A stretch of 64,000 bases of DNA from Prunella strophiata (taxonomy: Eukaryota; Chordata; Aves; Passeriformes; Prunellidae), in the NCBI GenBank assembly GCA_036583965.1, contig JAZBQD010000014.1:63332395-63396394 (forward strand), read 5' to 3'. The notes under the pieces are model-generated. The model had not been told where the DNA came from. It worked only from the letters and a program-made list of their open reading frames with translations, and searched no databases. Position numbers and translations under genes: made by a program. Below, piece by piece: positions 14,801 through 29,400 of this stretch (the first letter of the stretch is position 1; every line of letters begins with the position of its first letter).

Positions 14801-15339
14801 ATGTAAGAGGTGGACTTCTTTTGTCTGTTGCTGGGGCAAATACACTGTTTAAAAACAGGGAATTTTAAGAAGGGACAGTGTGGACCTTGAAAGATGAAAA
14901 GAAGTCTGAGGAATAAGGAGTGTAACATAGAAAACACAGAAGAATGAACACATACTGCTGCACATGGCAAATAACAGAAAGGAAAACTGCTTAGTCAGAA
15001 TCAATCAGCAATATGAGATATAAAATAATTGCACAGAAGGCTCAGACACATGTTCAAATTCCCACTGCTCAACAAGTTTCTGAGCATGCAATGAAGCAGT
15101 GTAATTGTGTTCTTAGCCTATGGCAACAAAACATCCAGTAACTTTGCTTAACTAATTTTCATTGCATGATCTATCAAATTCCATTGTTTTATTTTTGTTG
15201 TGTGCTTACAAATTAAAAAGGGATTAAAGCTGTCACACTTTTGTCTGTAAATCTATGGGAACAGGTTTTGTTTTCTGATTTGTTAAGTAGGGATATATTT
15301 TTTTTATTAAATGTAGTATGCTGCTTTAACTTGCCTGCA
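8866..15339. other. Intergenic DNA, no gene seen
   Basis: AT-rich, with short homopolymers such as the poly-A at about 9188-9203. A loose 20-22-base tandem pattern (ACTGCTGGACTGTGGGCTACTG-like units) lies at about 10130-10195. No coding exon or recognised repeat. Confidence 0.7.
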
Positions 15340-15700
15340 AGTATTGCCCAAATTCTCCTTGAACTCTGTCAGGCTTGATGCTGTGACCACTTCCACTGTT
15401 CCAGCACTCAGCCATCCTCTGGGTGAAGAGCTTTATCCTGGTATCCAACCTAAACCTCCCCTGACTCAGCTTCAGGCCATTTCCTTGGGTCCTGTCACTG
15501 GGCACCAGAGATGAGATGAATCTCTACCCCTCATCTGCCACTCACAAGGATGTTCAGATCACAGTGAAGTCCCCCCTCAGTCTCTTCCAGGTGAGCAGAC
15601 CAAATGACCACAGACACTCCTCATATGGCTTCCCCTCAAATCCCTTCACTGTCTCTGTCCCTTGGGCACTCTTTATTAGCTTTGCATCCTTTAAAGAATA
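15340..15700 (-). mobile_element. CR1 LINE 3' fragment
   Basis: The plus strand carries the reverse complement of CR1. Recognisable blocks are CTCCTTGAACTCTGTCAGGC, TATCCAACCTAAACCTCCCC, GGGTCCTGTCACTGG and TCCCCCCTCAGTCTCTTCCAG. It closes with a CTCCTCATATGGCTTCCCCT-like block and a GCTTTGCATCC block. It is 5'-truncated, lacks the very 3' end, and has small deletions and no intact reverse transcriptase. CR1 is the dominant LINE of birds and reptiles. The 61-codon open frame inside it is an artefact. Confidence 0.9.
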
Positions 15701-17350
15701 AGGCAGGGCCATAAAAATTGAGACCTAAAAGGAAATGTGATCATTAAAAGAAACCTCTGGTTAAATCATATAACTGTATTAGTTTAACTAATTCAAGTCA
15801 CTTTAGGCTTTTCCTGAAAAATTACCATTCTCTCAATGTGTTTATCTGATTTCTGTACCAGAAACTGGAGTAATACAATATATTAGTAGGTCTCAATAAT
15901 GACTTGCATATGCATCAATAGTCACACAGACATGACTAAGGAGATGACACCTTCTAGTGGAAACTGTTGGTCAGGGAACTTTTTCAAATTCATCACAAAC
16001 TAAAACATGACACACTATTACTGGAGGGATGTGAAATGTACTTTGGAACAGCAGAGGAGGAAAAAAACAGTCATTCTATTTGTTCCTTACTCTTATAAAT
16101 GTAAGATATTCTTTTTGCCCACTTTCATTTTTTAAGCAATTTCTATCCATTATTATAACATCTTTCATTTTATGTGGGTAAAAAACAGGCACAGTCATGG
16201 TAGATAAAAACCAAACAAAACCACAAAAACTAAATACTGTAAGGCAGTGAGAACACAGTTTCAGCTCAATCAAATTACAAATCAGACTATTCCCTTCTAC
16301 TTAAGTTGTGTCTTACTGCTATTTTTTTTTAATTCTTAAACCAGAATAAAGTTGAAATAACTTGACTATATTATCTCTTCTCCCTGCTCCATTTACACTT
16401 TTCCATTCTACTTTTGCAATTGCTTATGAACATAAAAGCAGCTCTATATCGTCATTAAAAACTCAAGTAGCACCTCCACAATTAAGGTAAGCTTAATAGA
16501 AAAATATAGTTGAAATAAGACAATGAAGCAGAGATTGTGGGATGATTCACTGAAGTCACACTGCAATGTTTCACCTCTAGCCAATTTACCAGTTAAGCTA
16601 AAATTTTGGGCAGGAATCTCTACATGGTGATAGATTGGAACTCCAGAAGAAACCTCTACCCAGTTCACAAAAGTGGCTAATTGGAATGTATGGTAAATCT
16701 GAAGTCTCTAGGATGTGATGGACTTGTGATACAGACCAGTGACACATTTGCAGCAGATTTGACATGGTGTAAGTTGATAAACTGTAACAAGTGCCATATT
16801 AGTCAGTGCTGGCAAATGTAAATGGGGCATTGTCAGGCTGACCACAAATTGATTACATGGGACACACACAAAAAAATTTGCTGATCATATTAAAAATTAA
16901 GTACTTTGTTCCTGATCAGTCTGATCCAAAGCCTTTTTTTATTTTATTTTCTGATGAAGAAGACTGTTTTCCTACTACATGCAAAATTTATTTCATTAAA
17001 TATTTGGGAGTGGGATTAATCTTCAAAATATAATTTAAAAATTCCAGTGTGTTTTCTTGAACTTTAGGAAGCAAATATATTTCACCACAGTCAAACAATA
17101 ATCTCCTCTATATTAGTAAAAATTGATCTAACATTAATTTTTTTTACAGTAACCTCCAAAAAGTTAAAAGTCCCTCCATATGGGTATTTACATACATAAC
17201 AATGGCCTATATGTAATATTGTTTTTCAGAATGCTGAATGTGCTATAGTCTAAAAGAAAGAAGAAAAAACTTATCAGAAAAGCATTAAAATAAATTAAAA
17301 ATATTAATGATCTTTTCTTTATCACAGGAAGTTTTGTTTATATATATATA

Positions 17351-17430
17351 CTAATATAATGTAATGTAATATAATATAATATAATATAATATAATATAAT
17401 ATAATATAATATAATATAATATAATATATT
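17351..17430. repeat. (AATAT)n pentanucleotide microsatellite
   Basis: About 15 tandem copies of a TAATA unit, with two GTAAT variants near the start, preceded by a short (TA)n. Likely length-polymorphic. Confidence 0.95.
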
Positions 17431-18295
17431 ACAAAGTCATCTAACATTATGTAGCCTACAGGACTGGAAATTTATCACCACATATTTAAACATTTTGGGG
17501 AAAATTGGAGGTTTTGCTTATTTTTTATGTGAGATTTTTTTTTCCTTCCAGCATTTAAAATCTGCTCTTGAATTTAAGGTTCTCTATAAATGCATACTGA
17601 GATAATTGGATGCACCATGAAGCAGCTTAAGCTAATTGAAGTGGCCACAAAAACTGTCAATGCAAATTGAGCCATCTGGATGAACAGATAAAAGCTTTGG
17701 AGACATTCAAAAGCCAGGTGGCATTCAGTTACATCCCATCTCTTCTTCACAGTGTGGTTAGAAAACTGGGAGAAAGAAAAGTAAAACTCTTTAGGCCACT
17801 GAGCCAAAATCTGGTGTCAACAAGATATTTCTGAATAGAACAGAATAAGTAACCTACAGTATTGGGGAAAGTTAATGTGACACTCTGTGGTAATAAAAAT
17901 TATAAACTCAAGTACATAAACCAAGGGAGCAACAACAACTCAGAGTACAAAGCAGGATCAGGCCAAAGTGCATGATAAATCATTATCTTTAGAGAGTAAT
18001 GATTTTTTTTTCTTTTTATTTATGGTACTTGACAGAATATAGAATACTGATTGATGTTTCTACTCATTCCTGCTATTTGAAAAGAACTGGATAAATCCCC
18101 CATGTGCTAATTTTGAAAATATCATGCCTTCTTTAATTTCATGTCTGGGTGAGGATTATATGTGCTCAAAGGCTCTGAAAAGTCAGACTGGACTTTTTCT
18201 AAAGCCCAGTTTGTGAAAACTCATCTCTTCTGTATTATACATCATGGCTATTTAAATACCCAGGGATTTTATTTTCTTGGATTATTGAGGCATAG

Positions 18296-18355
18296 TTTTT
18301 GTTGTTTTGGGTTTGTTTTTTTTGTTTTTTGGGTTTTTTTTTTTGTTTTTTTTTA
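18296..18355. repeat. G/T-rich low-complexity tract
   Basis: T runs with regular G and GGG interruptions. Same class as the tract at 30.9 kb. Confidence 0.85.
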
Positions 18356-19599
18356 AGCATGACCATTTACTGTAAAGTGATATGTGTTTTTAGTACAGTT
18401 CAGTTTTCAGCCAGAATCTCTAAGTGATACTGTAAAATAAATATCAAAATTGGGTACAACTGCTCAAACCTCCTATTCCATTAAATTGAGCTTTTATTAA
18501 AAGGGAAATACTTGGGCAGAACATAATTTTTATAAAACTTGTCTTTTTCATTTACATCTTGATTGCACTTAAGAAGATTTTTAGCAAAGCCTGAAGAAAT
18601 GGTGCAATTATGCTTTTATAGAATTTCTTCTTAAGATATTCTGCATAATATTAACAAAAAAAAAAAAAAAAAAATACAGACAAACCCCATACATGAGCTT
18701 TCCATTTTCAGTTTAACAGAAGTTGAAATTTGTCAGCCTTTAGGAAAAAAAAAATCTAAAAACTCAAGTAGGTCTAAAAATAATAAATAATAACCACAGG
18801 AATTACTTGGTAAATCTCAAAAAAATAAATGTTCTGCTCTGATATGCTTATGGATAATATTTGAGTTCACCTGGAAGAAGCCCCTGTTGAGAAAAGCTGA
18901 TGTTTTCACAGCTGCTCTTTTTACTCAAGATAAATAGTTCTTTTATTGTCCCTTACATGTATTGGAATAGCTTTACATTTCAAACACATTTGGATGGTTT
19001 CACATGTGCTACTCCATGTGGTTTTTTTCTATGAACTATTTTTTATGTGTGGAATTTCCTTCCAAGTCACCTGGGTATTCTGGTCATTACAGTGTCAAGG
19101 GTTGTATGAGTACCTATAGATGGCATTTGACACTATAGAACCATCAAAGTTAAGCACCCAAACCCCTGGAAATCCAATAGGATAGGAACATTCTCTCAGG
19201 TATCCATGCTCTTTCCCTGATAGGCCATAGATCTCTTCTAGGAAGCATCTTACCAGTTAACCTCTCAGGAAAATGTCAGCTCTATATGGAGATTTATGAC
19301 AGAATAAAATGGGCTTTCAGATTTAGTATTTGATGTCTTCACTATCCTGCAGGTCTGGTCAGCTTCAACACTTGTAGTTTTTCTTGAGTCTGTGACCAAG
19401 ATCTCAGATGTCTTAAACACCTAATTTTCTAGTGTGCAAACTGTCACACAATGGCTCATGTCATGGTGCAGCAAACTGATACTGGATCATACAGCAGATA
19501 AAAACACTTAGTTCTAGATTGCAAAAGGCACAGGCACATCTTAAGGGGCTTCTTCATAAAAGGCCACTAGACCTTTTACAGATGTATATATGTATAATT

Positions 19600-20140
19600 C
19601 CCAGCTCTAGGAGGACAGATCAAAGGGCACCCTTTGCTTCAGGACCCCAGTCAGGAGGTGTGTCCAGGGGGGTGAGAGCTCATGAACACTGTGCTATGCC
19701 CTGTGCTTGTGACAGCCCGAGGCACCACAGAGGCATGAGGCTGTTTTAAGAGGTTAGACTCAGATGTGGTACCTTGCTACCTCTAAACAACCAAAGGTCC
19801 CCAGGTGCTAAATAGATAAACAAAGTTTAATGGAAAAACAGGGGAAACCAAGCAAAGGTCTGTCTGGGGCTATGGATTGCCACCAGAGGGGGTTCTTGCT
19901 CACTGCAACAATTTCCAACTGAAACTATCCCATAGCACAAGTCATGGAGTAATAAGGAAAAAACAGTGCAAAATAAAAGTTATCTAAGTGGCTACCTCTG
20001 CCAAGTTGCTCTCATTGCACAGATCTAAAAGGCCTCCATGAGGCAGCTAAAACTGCATTCCTTTAAACCAGGGTCTGCTGTCCTTATTCAGGTGCACATT
20101 CTTGTTTCCAGAGCCCAGCTGGAATAGACAGATAGAATAG
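19600..20140. repeat. Possible degraded interspersed repeat (LTR-like), unclassified
   Basis: This stretch is clearly richer in GC than its surroundings and contains blocks reminiscent of avian LTRs read on the minus strand (for example CCATTAAACTTTGTTTATC). I cannot place its ends or family, and it could be unique sequence. Confidence 0.25.
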
Positions 20141-20837
20141 TGCTTCACAATTCATAAAATGCTAAAAGGAGAATGAGATCATTATTTTAAAGCTGGTCTT
20201 TGTGTAAGGAAGGTCATTTGCACCTTCCTTATAGAGCAACAGTCAGGATTAGTTGCAGATTTTATTTGTTTGGACTTTTTTGTTTGTTTGCTAGCTCTTC
20301 AAAATAATAATCCTTTAAATTTTTGTTATTAATATAGACAACAAGTGCCTGTGAAGTTGCATGTTGAACAAGCATTATAATTTTACAGTTAAATTCAATT
20401 ACTTCAAATACCATTCATTTTAGAAAACTGTAACATGATTGTAGCTTGACCAATGAAATAAGAATAAGAGCATGTTATTAGAGAGAATTCTGTATTTAAG
20501 GATAGAAGTTATGATTCAAAATCAGAGCAGTATTGGTATCTGGCAACTTAGATAAATACCTAATCACTGATGTATGAAATGGGCATCAATTTCTCAGTGT
20601 ATAGCAATCATAAAGTAATTCTTGAGAAGTAAATTTTGGATGAGAGAAATAGACATGCTTCATTCTTCTAGGTTAAATTTTCCTACAAATTAGGGTCTTT
20701 TGGAAACCTTTTGTTTAAATTACCTCAAGCTCATTAATATAATTACCACCCTTAGTAAAATGGACTGGATTTTGACCAATGAGAGGTAAAATGCTTTTTT
20801 TGCTTTGCTTATATGTTTAATAAGTGCAATACATTAA

Positions 20838-20930
20838 AAAAAAGAAAAAAAAAAAACCAAAAAACCAAAAAAACAAAGCAAAATAAAACAAACAAAAAAC
20901 CAAACAAAAACCAAACCAAAACAAAAAAAG
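20838..20930. repeat. A-rich (AAAAC)n-like low-complexity tract
   Basis: A run made of A with scattered CC, C and G. It resembles a degraded retroposon A-tail or simple repeat; no body element was recognised next to it. Confidence 0.85.
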
Positions 20931-22697
20931 GATTTATATAGGATTTGAATAAAAATAGACTAAAATTTTCAAAACTAATCTATCTTGAATGAATGAAACC
21001 TACCTTGAGTAAAGTAAGACACTTGTGTTCATTTGTAAGGGGGTTCTAATTTAAATTGAGCTGGGAGCAGAAGGTGGAGGGAAACTGCCTCATAATTTTT
21101 ACATGTCCAAAGAGAAGCAAGGTTAATTCACTCAAAATGAATTAACCCAGAAAACCCAGAAAAAACGCTGTCCTCCCAATATGCTGAAATCAAAACTTCT
21201 CACTCATTTCAGCTATGGAATATTCACTCTCTAATCAGATTCTTCTATTTGAAGGGTTGGGACACAAGACTGGAGGAAATGGGAGAGGAGTGTTGCTCAA
21301 CATAAATAGCAAAATATTGGAAGCTTTTAATGTTCCACCTCTTGCATGAAGAAAAAGAATACATCAAGATGCCCTGTAGTCTCTGTAGAAAATATAAAAG
21401 TAGAAAATTTCAGAGTAATTTTTTCCCCAATAAAAGCCCCATATTCCTAATTGTGTTACTAAATACATGACTAAAATATTTTGACATTTCACATATGAAA
21501 CATTTGTGAATATTCTACTAATTCCCAATAAGAGTCAGCAGCTGTTCCTTAGACTGCATTTCCATTTTTAAACTTACTTCAAATGTTTTTCTTCTTTCCT
21601 TTCATCAACTGTAACAATTTCTTCTATTCCTAATAAGTATTTCTAGCAATTAATCCATTTTTAAAAACTTGCCCCACATGTTAACACATCCTAATGTCAG
21701 AGAAAGCCATGTGATAATCTGATTTGTTCTATGGGATAAAAGGTTTTATCTGATTTCTACCAGTAAATTCATGTTCTAAATTAAGGATTTCCAGAGAAAA
21801 AAATCTACATTTGGTTTAAACATCTGTCCTGACTCTGAATGTGCCACAACTCCTTCTAGCTTGGCTCTTGAGCATTCTTACTGCTGGCATTCATGCCCTT
21901 GTTTGCATCTGAATTTATCCTGTTTCATCTTAGTACTGAACATTAGTCTAATTTTGCAGTCTGTGGTCAAGAGCTCTTCATTAGCTGAATTCTGTCTCCC
22001 AATAAAGAGCCCCCAAACTGTGCTGAAAATGTCTTTGCTTTCTTTTGGTTAAACTAAACAGATTGATTCATCCTTGCTAGTGAGTTTATTGAAACAAGAG
22101 TACTTGAAGTTAATAATAACACTTAAAAAGGACAGACCCCCATCTTCACTGGTGCCCTGGGAGACAGGGTCTAAGAAGTATTAGCTGGGGAGAGGCAGAG
22201 TGGAAGAAGCTGGGCAATGCAGCCTCCTTCAAGCCTTTGATAGATTTTTGTCTTGTATAAACAGTATTAAGAAGTACACAAATACTCTCTTGTTTCTGAG
22301 GAGCTTGAAATCCTTTGTAATTCACAGTGTATTGAATCTCACATCTTGCCTGGAAGCTAGACAAGCATTATCCCTGTTTTAGACAGGGGGAAATGGAGGC
22401 AAAGGGAATTTATATGATTTGCCTCAGGAGCAGATTATCCTTCTGCCTTATCCAACAGCTTGAGCCTCAGCTTTTCAGTAGATAAAAACATTTATGTTTG
22501 AGTGGATCTGCAAGGGGATAAACTTCAGGAAATTTCCTTCTAATGCTACCTGTAGATCTGTCAGTCCCCAGAGATGAATATATTTAATATTCATGATAAT
22601 TTTCCTCCATATTGCATAACTTCAAAGTTCCTTTCTATTCAAAGAGGACCTGATTCAAAGCCTGTTGAAGAATGAAATTATTCTTACCAGCTTTGAA

Positions 22698-22740
22698 TTA
22701 TGCATAAATGTGTATTCCATTTAGAAATGTTATGCATAAA
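22698..22740. promoter_or_regulatory. Paired POU/octamer-like motifs
   Basis: The 11-mer TTATGCATAAA occurs twice, at 22698-22708 and 22730-22740, 32 bases apart start to start. ATGCATAA-type palindromes are known to bind POU-domain factors as dimers. A link to SEMA3A control is only an inference from distance (about 20 kb past the gene's end). Confidence 0.3.
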
Positions 22741-25700
22741 CTAATGGAACACTATTATTTCTCAGAGAGGAATTTTTACAAAATTATTTTGGGCTTATCT
22801 ACTGCTTCATGTAGGCAGAAAGATTATCAAGTTATACATTAAAAATCCAAGTCAACAAGAAAAAAAGCTAGTGATGGTTTAAAGTAAGCTCATAACCTTT
22901 CTTTTCTCCATGCAGTTTTCTGCTGGTGTGTTATCTGCGTTAAAATTAAAACAAAAGAGAAATTAGCAGACTAACAGATCCCGATTTAAATCAAGAAAAC
23001 ATAACATTTTCCCCAAACCTGTTGCTGTTAAATTCAGTTTTGTGCTAGAGAAGAGCCACTGGATGGCAGTCTTGCTCCTTAGAAATCAGAGGATGCAACC
23101 TCTGCTGAACGAGCTTTGTTACAAACCTGCAACCCAAGTGAGTCCCTGTCCTGTGCCCTTAGTAACCGAGGTACCTTTGCCTGATTGTTCAGGGGCATGG
23201 AGACTCTTCACATGCAGGTGCACTTAATCTTTTCAAGATGTAACAAAGCCCTGTAAAGCCACACTTTGTTGTGTAAAATGTAATACCTCCGCTGATCTTC
23301 CATGTTTATTCAGCTTTTTGGGGGAGGAAGGGGGTGCCACAACAAAAGAGAGGTAGAGTCAAAAGTATCCAGCTTGAATGTTTAAGCAATAAGGAGATTG
23401 CTCCATTGTCTACCCTAAACCCCGCCAGTGTGCAATTTCCTTTTTCCTGTTCTCCAAATTAGTTGGTAGGACCACGTTCCCCCAGGTGGGAATAAGTTCT
23501 CCAGACTTCTTGGAAAAAGCTGACCAAAAAGTCCCTGTACAATTCCACATTCTCCTTGAAACAGCTGGGGAGTTTTGCCAAGATGCCACATATCCTATTG
23601 CTGTCATTCCCACAAACCTGCTGACATCAGTGTGGAACTTTACCTTACTAAGTTTGATATTGAATCTTTGCACTAGAAAGATATGTTTTGAACCAACAAT
23701 AAGCAGCTACTGCTTCTATAACAGTTAGATCTGTTTATGCTTCTGTGAGATGACTTTCTTCAGATGAATAAATGGAGGCAAAGGGTAGGTCAGAGCAGGC
23801 AGATTAACATGCTACAAATGCCAATCTTCACAGGATCCAGGCACCTCAGTAATAAATGTGATCTTGGTGCAGGTCTCAGCATGTCAGTAAGATTATAGCT
23901 GAAGAAATCTCATCTCTGCTGCCTTGGACACGTGGTGTATTCAGTTACCCCTCCCAAGTTGCTTTCCCCTGCCAAAGGCCAAGATATCCCTCCTTCATGG
24001 CCTCCTTCTTCCAGCTGACACAGAAGCTTTCCCTGTTGTGTCTGTCACCCTGTAAGCAGCAATATTATCACTCTGTGATTTACCATGCTGCTGTCTGCTG
24101 ACCTTTTGGTGTTTGGCATTTCAGCCCCAAGGAAGTAGAGCCTGTTCCTAAATCTTCTCATCTCTCTGAGTTACTAGAGCAAATCCATAGTCAGTAAAGG
24201 TTTCTGCCTGTTCCTGTGTGGCCACACATTGCTATTAGAACTTAATAGAAGTTTTTCCCAACAGAGCAAGGACACTGCTTAATCAGTGAGGATTAGTAAG
24301 GAGACTGCTGCCCTGTCTCCACATCCATTTCCCACTGAAGGAACAAGTAATCTGCTTGTGAATGAGCTCTTCACCCTCCCTTGTTTGCATGTGTCATGTA
24401 ATGGAAATTCAGTAGATGTTTTAGTACTGGTGGTAATTCCAGAGCTGATACCCACATAACAAGGCCAGTGCACACTGCAAGCTCATGAAAAATCCCAAAC
24501 AAAGCTGTACCTGATTGTTTATGAACCTCTGAAAAAACCTTGCTCCAAAAACATCAGTTTGCTGTTCCAAGTGAAGGAGAATCTGCATCAAAGACTGAAC
24601 TGATGTACAGGTTTCCAAGCCTTAGTCTAGGGAAGAAAATACTTGTTCCATTTTATACATACTTATGCATAAAACTTTGCTTTTGTTCCACTTTATGGCA
24701 ACCCTCTGCCATAGAAGCAACATTTAGCAAAATAAAGTTTTCACAAAATGAAGTGTGTGTGCTACACAAGCATGTTCTTCCCTCATTTAGGCCTGTAAAA
24801 TGAAATGTCTGTTACTGGGAAAGAGACACAGCAATTTTAAAAACATTCAGTATCTGTATCTCATAGTTCTCATGTGGGGTGAAGGCCTGAGACAATGTAA
24901 AGAATTCACACCATTTCAGCTGAACTATGCAGATGAGGTGCTTGAGGCAGTGAACTGGTGACCCAGACCTCTGCTGAGTGGAGAAGAGTGCCTAGGGTAT
25001 CATTTAGTGGCCTAAATTAGATGTCTAAAACCACAGTGTGAAGACTATTTCCTTTTTCACGTATTGTATGAAGATGTCGAGATCTGAATGTTTCTATCCA
25101 AATCATACTGCATATTTCTGTGATACTTACTGATTTTCTGTCCCTGTGCATTTGTTTTGCACATGGTAAAGTATTATACTGTGCTGCAGATGTAACATGT
25201 TCAAAACTTCAAGCCTGGCCAGGTGGCTGCCTCTCAAGAGCTTTGGATTTGCCTGTAGAATATGCAGCTATCGTTTCTGTTCCTCTGGAGGGAGCTTCAG
25301 CAGAAAACACAATCAGATGAATATAAAATCCTCCACAACAAGTTACTACAACACTTCAGCACAGCTGAGACTGAGAGCAAATAATCCTCTCTCACTTTAT
25401 CAATGCAGTCTGAACACAAGCCATCCTGGAGCCTAACTCTGCATTAGTGAGTACAAAAATACCCTTTTTAAAGAGCAGTTACCACATCTGAAATACAATC
25501 CCAGACAGGCAACAACCATTCACTGAGACATGTCCAAAGCACATACCAACTTCTTTCCAAGCACACCACAAAGTATGGTGCACAAGAAGTGCTAAAGGAA
25601 ATCTGAGCCACTGTCACTGTTTTAGGCTCGTGCCTGTCGTGCCTGGTGAAAGAGGTCCATACCCTCAGTGACTTTGCTGCTACACTTCATCTGAAGAGGC

Positions 25701-26394
25701 AAATCTATCTTCCACCCTGCACTCTGCCTAAGGCTAAAAACATCCCATCAGATCCTATGTGCCATTGCTTCATAGTAAACCTTCTATTTATAAATGATAG
25801 GTGATAAAATCTTACGGAAATAGCAAAAAAATCTCGTTCCACCCTTAATATCTTAGATTACTGTAAACATCAGCTGGGCCAAGCTAAAGAAGGTTTAGCA
25901 GTGACAAGGGATAACTTTTTCAACATTTTTTTAAAAATAGTGCAAATGCTCTTTAAGTCATCAGTAAATAACATACTCCTTCAGGGCAGTGATGATGACT
26001 ATAAAGGACACATAACTGAGTAAACCAAATATGTATAAAATAGATTTTATTAGTTGTAGTTATGACCTTTGGTCTTGTTTTTCTTACCACATAATAAAAT
26101 GTGTTTGCAATGCAATGACTATCCAGAATATAAAAAATTCCATTTCAGAAAATTCTACTTATTCAAATTTTGAGACAGCTCCATAGTGCCTGGGATCTGT
26201 GAAAGCAACTAACCACTTGTATCAAGGTTCAGCCTTTAGTTTGGGTTTTTGGTTTTTTTTTTTTTTTTTTTAACACTAGGCCAGGCCTCTCAATCTGGAC
26301 TATTGGAGTCATCACCAGTTCAAGATCAGACCTCAGGCAATAATTTCTCTTGAGTGGGGTGAATCATCAATGATACTACAGACATTTTATTAAT

Positions 26395-26495
26395 TTTTTC
26401 CTTTTTCTCTTTTCTTTTTCTTTTACTTTTTCTTTCTTTTTTTTTTTTTTATTTTCCTTTCCTTTCCTTTTTTCTTTTTCTTTTTTTTTTTTTTG
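26395..26495. repeat. Pyrimidine-rich (CTTTT)n tract
   Basis: A low-complexity run of T with regularly spaced C. It is almost pure pyrimidine over about 100 bases and holds several T10+ stretches. Confidence 0.9.
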
Positions 26496-29400
26496 TTTCC
26501 TCAAATGTAATTATTATCTACAAAGAATGTTCAAAGTAAAAACACCACATATAGCACTGAAAGCATCTAGTGTTTCTCATAAGATTTCTGAGTCATATTC
26601 CAAGAACTTATTTTTAATTTTTGTTTCTTCTTTTACTTTTTCTGGTCCTCTATTTCCTTGGTTTTTCAACGATTCTTTCTTTGAAACTTAGACCAGTGCC
26701 AAGACCATAAGATGTCTTTACTATGCCACTGTTTTGGGCAAAGGTATGCACCTCCACTCTTTATGTGGTAGAATTTGAGATTGTTTACACTGTCTAGCTA
26801 AGTGAACTAATTTACCTAATTTATTGTTATAATAAGGGAAAGGCTGTAACTATGCTTATCCTGTGACAAAATGTGGAAGTGAATAAGCATTCTGAAAATG
26901 TTTATTTATGTGCAAGAAAATACGTTCTTGCACATCTTTCTTGAGTCCTGTCAACACAAAGCCAAGACCCTCATTAGTGCAGCTTTCTCCCTTACAGGGA
27001 TCTAGTGGCCCATCTGCTCCACTTCAGCTCTTTTCTGGTTCAGGTTGAATGTATTCCTCCACCTGATGCTGTACTTTCATTTGTGGCTATTTAGAACTGC
27101 TTGACAGCAGAACTTCTTTACAGACACAGTGCAAATCCCATGAATGAGACAGAGCATTATCTTTCTGATTTGTATGTCCTGGATCTGCTACCCTCTTCTC
27201 CAACAGTGTCCCTGTCTGTCATTCCTCAAATCCTAATTGATCTGAAACGTGGGTTATCTCTCATCTTCCTCTCAAAGGGCAGTACTTTTAGAGGGATGTG
27301 GGTTCTCTTATTATATGTGAGAAAGGATATTCACTGTTCCTCTTTTTAGCCAATTTTTACTGTGAAAATCCAGACACAGATTTACCAAAGGCTGAATCTG
27401 AAAATATCCAAAAAATCAGAAAATATCCAAATGGATATGCTGCTAACTAAGGCTATCTGAAAAGTTCTGTGCATCTGTATAGTGTTCCTCACATATTATG
27501 TCTATGAAATCAAAAAGTAGTACTATTTACAATGCTCAATTAACATACTAACTTTAGTATTCATTAATCTTCACAATGCTGCTTCACAAGCATTGAGAAT
27601 GAGAAATAACAGTAGTAAAATTATCAAATAAGGCTATATTATTTGTTCCAGGTTCTTCTTCCTCAGACAATTCCCTTCAGTGGTTACATTCTCTTTTGTT
27701 GGAACAATCTTCAGATGAAAGTAGCTGAGGACATCATGGGGGGAAGGATGATTTATAAAGAGAACAGGTGGAAGAAAACACCAAGAAAAACCTTCTTTTG
27801 GATCATAACCAAAGACGAATCATATAAACAGAAAGAAAGGCAAGAGAGAATAAAACACAACTGACAAAGATCAAGCAACTCATGTGGATGAAAATCATCC
27901 TTTTGTGGGAAATGGAAAGCAGAAGGAAGTGACCATCAAGTATTCCCTTTATAATGGGCTGACATCACTCAGTTCTCTGTGAGACAAGGGTATCAAATTG
28001 TTCATGTTCCCATTTTAGGGCAGTGGGGAAAGTCATACCTGGCTGTAAATTTTACTACCATTATGTTTTTGTTCCCTGGAGACTCTAGTCTGACAGCAGG
28101 AAGACAAATATTGATACATCAATGAATGAATATTCTTCTGGGTGGTGACCTTTGTGAACGCTCTTGTTCTACCCTAATAAAAAGTAATTCAGAAAATTGT
28201 TGTCATTCAGTCTGCTTCTGACAAACAAAGGGGAAAGAAAACAGGCCTTGCTTCCTGAGTCACTGGATTATCAAGGGTAGTAGGAGATTAGTGTATTGGG
28301 AAAGGAAGGAATAGCTTTATGCAGATTTGAGAATCTCTGAGACCTCATCACTATCAGTGACCTTCATGACCTTCCTATGTGAAAATCCAGCTGGACACCT
28401 GCTTCTCCCACTCTCTGGTTTGCAAGTCTTTACCTATTATAATTGTCTGAGCATATTATGTTCACCAAAGAAACACTAAACTCCCTTATGCGAAAACTAA
28501 GCCATATGGAAAAATCATATTTCCCAGATAGTTGATCAAATATATTTCATATGTTTGAAAGACACTGAGTAGTTTAAACAGAGCTGGCTTGAACTCATAC
28601 CACATATAATTTTTGCTGTGAAACAAGATATGTTACAAAATGAGTGAGAATATGAAAAAAAAATATTGAAAGGCTATATTATACACACAAAAAAAAAAGT
28701 AGTTAGTTTCATATCAAACAGAAATAGTGGTAAGGAATTTAGGTCATTTTGTAGATTATTAGGTTATTTTGTGAATGATTCTGGGGTAGTGCAAACACAA
28801 AGCATGTGGAAATATATATTGCAAGCCCATTTACTAAGGAAGAACAAACAGTTTTGTGGTTTCAGGCTTGGAAAAGCTGGGTTCATTTTCTGGTTGAGGC
28901 ACTCAGGCACTGTTACCCATCCACTTGGGCTACCCTTGGCCTGAGTTCTCAGCTGTACAGCAGTGAGAGCACTATTTCCTATATGTGTCACAAGAAAGAA
29001 AGAAATCTGTTACTAAAGGCATGAAAAAATAGGATATCTAAGTGCCTTTATAGATCAAGTCCCATTCTCATTATACATCTGAAAAAATTGCTATGATTGC
29101 TTATAATTAATAAGAATTAATATTGGCTTTGTCAAGGTATGATAACTCTAAGCTCCAAACAGTTTGAGGAAAATAGTACTTACTAAGAAGATTTCAAGGA
29201 GAAATTCAAGTTTTTAAATAAGGGATTTTTCAATTGATTACTCTTTCCCTACAAAAAGCCGTGCCATTTCTTGTTATATTAAAAGGAGCCCATGAAATGA
29301 AAGACCATTCATAAAAGAAGATAAGAAAAACATACATGATTTTAAATAAAATATTGAAGTCATTTTGGCTGTCTCTATAATAAATTTGAAAAGCTAATGT

